Positions 5,407-7,461 of a stretch of DNA of 7,461 nucleotides are shown in pieces; the first letter of the stretch is position 1, and each line of letters starts with the position of its first letter. Below the pieces are notes generated by a model, which worked only from the letters and a program-made list of their open reading frames with translations, had not been told where the DNA came from and did no database searches. Origin of the DNA: CAZAYB01 sp964489215 (lineage in GTDB: Bacteria; Planctomycetota; Phycisphaerae; Sedimentisphaerales; Anaerohalosphaeraceae); contig CAZAYB010000157.1 of the NCBI GenBank assembly GCA_964489215.1, positions 1-7,461 of the forward strand. The letters run 5' to 3'. The translations under genes were made by a program, and so were the position numbers.

Positions 5407-6591
5407 ATGCAACCTTTTATGCGTGATGACGAAAATCAGAATAACCAGAACGATAATAATCAGAATCAGGACGAGCAGCTAAGAAGTTTTGACCTGAACC
5501 TGGAGGGTATACAGCCTGTAAATGATCAGCAAAGTGATTCTGAACCAGAAAGCCAGGACTCGGAAGCGCAAGCTGACTCTGATGATTTTTCAGAAAATCA
5601 GGAGGATCTGACCCCCCCACTGTCACAGGAAAATGATGAACAGGATCATCAGTCTGTAAATTTCGGCTCTATACAGTCTCCAGACCAACAGCAGGAACAA
5701 AATCAAAAACCCTTGAGCTTTCAGACGGAAACCGAAGACAGTCAGCAGGAAGAAGACAGAGAGCAGGAGACTGAAACCGAAAACCAGAACTCTCAGAATG
5801 AAAACTACACAAATGCTCAGCCTTCAATACAGGAAATAAAAATCAGCAGCTCCCAAAGCTATGAAGACCAGCAACAACAGCAACAGCCTCCCGAACAGCC
5901 TCAGGGGCAGCAAGCACAACAGAATCAGACAAGCCAGCTTGATGAACAGAACACCAGCAGCTCTTTTAACCCTGAACCTGTCGCGCAAACACAAAACAAT
6001 CCTTTTGCGATACCAGACGAAGAACAGGCTGACGAAGATGACGGCGACTTTCTTGAACCTGCCAGCAGTGAAAAGAAACTCAAACAAAGCACAATAGTTA
6101 TGATGGTGCTTTTCCTATTGGGCGGAGCCTGCGTATGGTTCATGATTAAAAAAACCACCCCAGCTGCAGTTAACGCCGCTCTGTCGCCTGAAGAGACACG
6201 CCTCGAACAGGCCATTGCTTCTATAAACAACACCACTCAAACCCAAAATAAGATGCAGGATATACTTGATAAATTTTATAAATTTTCTGAATTTGAGCAG
6301 ATATCTGTATCTGAGCTCAAGAAAAATCCTTTCGCTAAAAACTCCGACATTCAGTCGGTCGATTCTTTGATGAGTGAGAATATGGACTCCAAAAGAGGAA
6401 CAACATATATACAGAACCTGAAACTTTGGTCAGTTATTGACTCTAACGGACGAAAAAGCTGTATGATTGGAGACAAAATATTAACAGAAGGTGACAGTAT
6501 CCTCAATTATCAGGTCAGCCAGATTGACCAGAAAAGTGTGGAACTGGTCTCAAATGACGGAGCTTCTATTGTTTTGAAAATTACCGAGTGA
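5407..6591 (+). CDS. PilP/GspC-like bitopic protein with long Gln/Asn/Glu-rich cytoplasmic arm
   Basis: A 394-residue protein in three parts. Residues 1 to about 225 are low-complexity and acidic, dominated by Gln, Asn, Glu, Asp and Ser, with almost no Lys and a run of six Gln (155-160); presumably disordered. A basic patch SEKKLKQ (221-227) precedes one membrane segment (about 228-246, ending FMIKK), which places the arm in the cytoplasm. The outer part has a linker, a short helical region (about 261-292), the motif KNPFA (306-310), reminiscent of the DPF/NPF motif before the PilP beta domain, and a C-terminal domain (about 333-393). In it, LKLWSVIDSNGRKSCMIGDK (338-357) and EGDSILNYQVSQID (361-374) fit the PilP/GspC HR-domain pattern, which contacts the secretin in known systems. 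AGGAG (5395-5399) is 7 bases before the ATG. Unlike PilP it is not a lipoprotein: no lipobox. No symbol given because GspC, PilP and a lineage-specific protein are all possible. Confidence 0.72.
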   Translation: MQPFMRDDENQNNQNDNNQNQDEQLRSFDLNLEGIQPVNDQQSDSEPESQDSEAQADSDDFSENQEDLTPPLSQENDEQDHQSVNFGSIQSPDQQQEQNQKPLSFQTETEDSQQEEDREQETETENQNSQNENYTNAQPSIQEIKISSSQSYEDQQQQQQPPEQPQGQQAQQNQTSQLDEQNTSSSFNPEPVAQTQNNPFAIPDEEQADEDDGDFLEPASSEKKLKQSTIVMMVLFLLGGACVWFMIKKTTPAAVNAALSPEETRLEQAIASINNTTQTQNKMQDILDKFYKFSEFEQISVSELKKNPFAKNSDIQSVDSLMSENMDSKRGTTYIQNLKLWSVIDSNGRKSCMIGDKILTEGDSILNYQVSQIDQKSVELVSNDGASIVLKITE

Positions 6592-6595
6592 AAAA

Positions 6596-7461
6596 ATGTT
6601 CAAAAGCAAAAAAAACAACAATGTTCAGGAAACTGGTAAAAATGAACAGACAGCAAAACAGGCTCAGCAGGCAGATGAAAAACAAGAGCTTGAAGCTGGG
6701 CTGAGCAACCTTTATACCCCAGGCCAGACCGAAACCAACCATGTAAGAGACATTGCGGATGTAATGCTTGAAATGGCGACTTTAACAAGTGACCAGATTC
6801 AGCAGATTCGAGGCAATAAATTAAGACGAGGCGGCGAGATTGAAAGTTTCATTTTAAAAGAAGGCTTTGCCGAGTCTGATGAAATACTTCGCGCAAAGGC
6901 AAAGCTTTACGGATTTGACTTTTACCAGGTAAAAATTGAGGATGTTGATAAAAACGCTTTCACAAAACTGGACATACAGTACATCCGTAAAAATCATACT
7001 CTGCCTGTAAAAGTTGATGATGGTTTTTTGGTAATCGCAACAAGCGAGCCTGAAAATGTCTTTACAATGGATGATATAAAAAGGCAAACAGGGCTCGATA
7101 CAAAAGTAATAGTTTGCTGTAATGACAATATAGATGAAATCTGCGATGAGCTTGATGACTCCAAGTTCGGGTATGATGTCGATGAAATCATAAGCGACAT
7201 GGACGAAATTGAGCTCATAGAAAACAATGAAGAAGAAGTTGAGGACCTTGAAAAAAGCGCAGGGGAATCACCAGTCATAAAATACTGCAACTTCCTTATC
7301 GCCGATGCACTTGGTCAAGGTGCAAGTGATATCCACATAGAACCAAAGGAATCATACACGCGTGTACGTTACAGGATAGACGGGGTATTATTCGATTCAA
7401 AACAGGCACCTTCCAAAATGCACCAGGCAATTGTATCACGAATGAAGATAATGTCGAACCT
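6596..7461 (+). CDS. GspE/PilB-type assembly ATPase, N-terminal 288 residues (runs off right edge)
   Basis: Open to the window end. Residues 1 to about 50 are a Lys/Gln/Asn/Glu-rich tail. About 51-185 resemble the T2SSE-N/MshEN domain: GGEIESFILKEGFAESDEIL (79-98), then KAKLYGFDFY (101-110), a TLPVKVDDGFLVIATSEP stretch (135-152) and a DDIKRQTGLDTKVIV stretch (159-173). A very acidic linker follows (about 187-224). The ATPase core then begins with SPVIKYCNFLIADAL (225-239), QGASDIHIEP (241-250), RVRYRIDGVL (256-265) and SRMKIM (281-286), which are hallmarks of PilB/GspE N2 domains. Walker A/B boxes would lie downstream of the edge. These hexameric cytoplasmic motors power pilin or pseudopilin assembly. 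The start overlaps no good ribosome binding site (only GAG at 6586-6588) and lies 4 bases after the preceding stop, suggesting translational coupling. PilB versus GspE is unresolved, and PilT is unlikely because PilT lacks the N-terminal domain. Confidence 0.93.
   Translation, partial: MFKSKKNNNVQETGKNEQTAKQAQQADEKQELEAGLSNLYTPGQTETNHVRDIADVMLEMATLTSDQIQQIRGNKLRRGGEIESFILKEGFAESDEILRAKAKLYGFDFYQVKIEDVDKNAFTKLDIQYIRKNHTLPVKVDDGFLVIATSEPENVFTMDDIKRQTGLDTKVIVCCNDNIDEICDELDDSKFGYDVDEIISDMDEIELIENNEEEVEDLEKSAGESPVIKYCNFLIADALGQGASDIHIEPKESYTRVRYRIDGVLFDSKQAPSKMHQAIVSRMKIMSN

Noticed and set aside
5869..5890. CAG/CAA run as a possible microsatellite
   Set aside because: It encodes a six-Gln run in frame and uses mixed CAG and CAA codons; too short and impure to call a simple repeat element.
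5824..6236. Leu-rich open frames on the - strand opposite the Gln-rich arm
   Set aside because: CAG/CAA-rich coding sequence reads as Leu-rich on the opposite strand, mimicking membrane protein; this is a compositional artefact.

Overview
The window comes from a diderm (Gram-negative-type) bacterium of moderate-to-low GC. All recognisable genes lie on the + strand. The strongest signal is the second half: five consecutive genes encoding a type IV pilus / type II secretion inner-membrane platform and the start of its motor ATPase. The style of the proteins (a PilM-N-O set followed by a GspC/PilP-like protein with a long Gln/Asn/Glu-rich extension, then a GspE-type ATPase) made me think of Planctomycetota, class Phycisphaerae. 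That is an impression and not proven by anything in the window.

Layout: (1) 1-732, the C-terminal part of a TPR protein whose start lies off the left edge. (2) 733-1072, a non-coding gap with only weak promoter candidates. (3) 1073-1657, a nitroreductase-family flavoprotein, followed by a short inverted repeat that includes its stop codon. (4) 1727-2722, gpsA, NAD(P)H-dependent glycerol-3-phosphate dehydrogenase, with all key residues present. (5) 2723-3126, a 404-base gap holding the best promoter in the window (TTGACC-17-TATATT) and a structured leader of about 170 nt. (6) 3127 to the right edge, a compact operon: pilM, pilN-like, pilO-like, a PilP/GspC-like protein, and the N-terminal 288 residues of a PilB/GspE-type ATPase. 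Gaps inside the operon are 34, 16, 25 and 4 bases. The first four genes have clear ribosome binding sites; the fifth is probably translationally coupled.

Working model: PilM (cytoplasmic, actin-like) binds the N-terminus of PilN. PilN and PilO are single-pass proteins with coiled coils and periplasmic ferredoxin-like domains that pair. The fourth protein continues the alignment complex through a C-terminal PilP/GspC-like beta domain that would contact a secretin. The ATPase drives pseudopilin or pilin assembly from the cytoplasm. No secretin, pilin, PilC/GspF or prepilin peptidase is visible, so pilus and secretion machine cannot be told apart here. The TPR, nitroreductase and gpsA genes show no obvious functional link to this operon.

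The most unusual item is the fourth operon gene, whose acidic, Gln/Asn-rich, presumably disordered cytoplasmic arm of about 225 residues is longer than the rest of the protein. I did not find a mobile element, CRISPR array, tRNA or rRNA.
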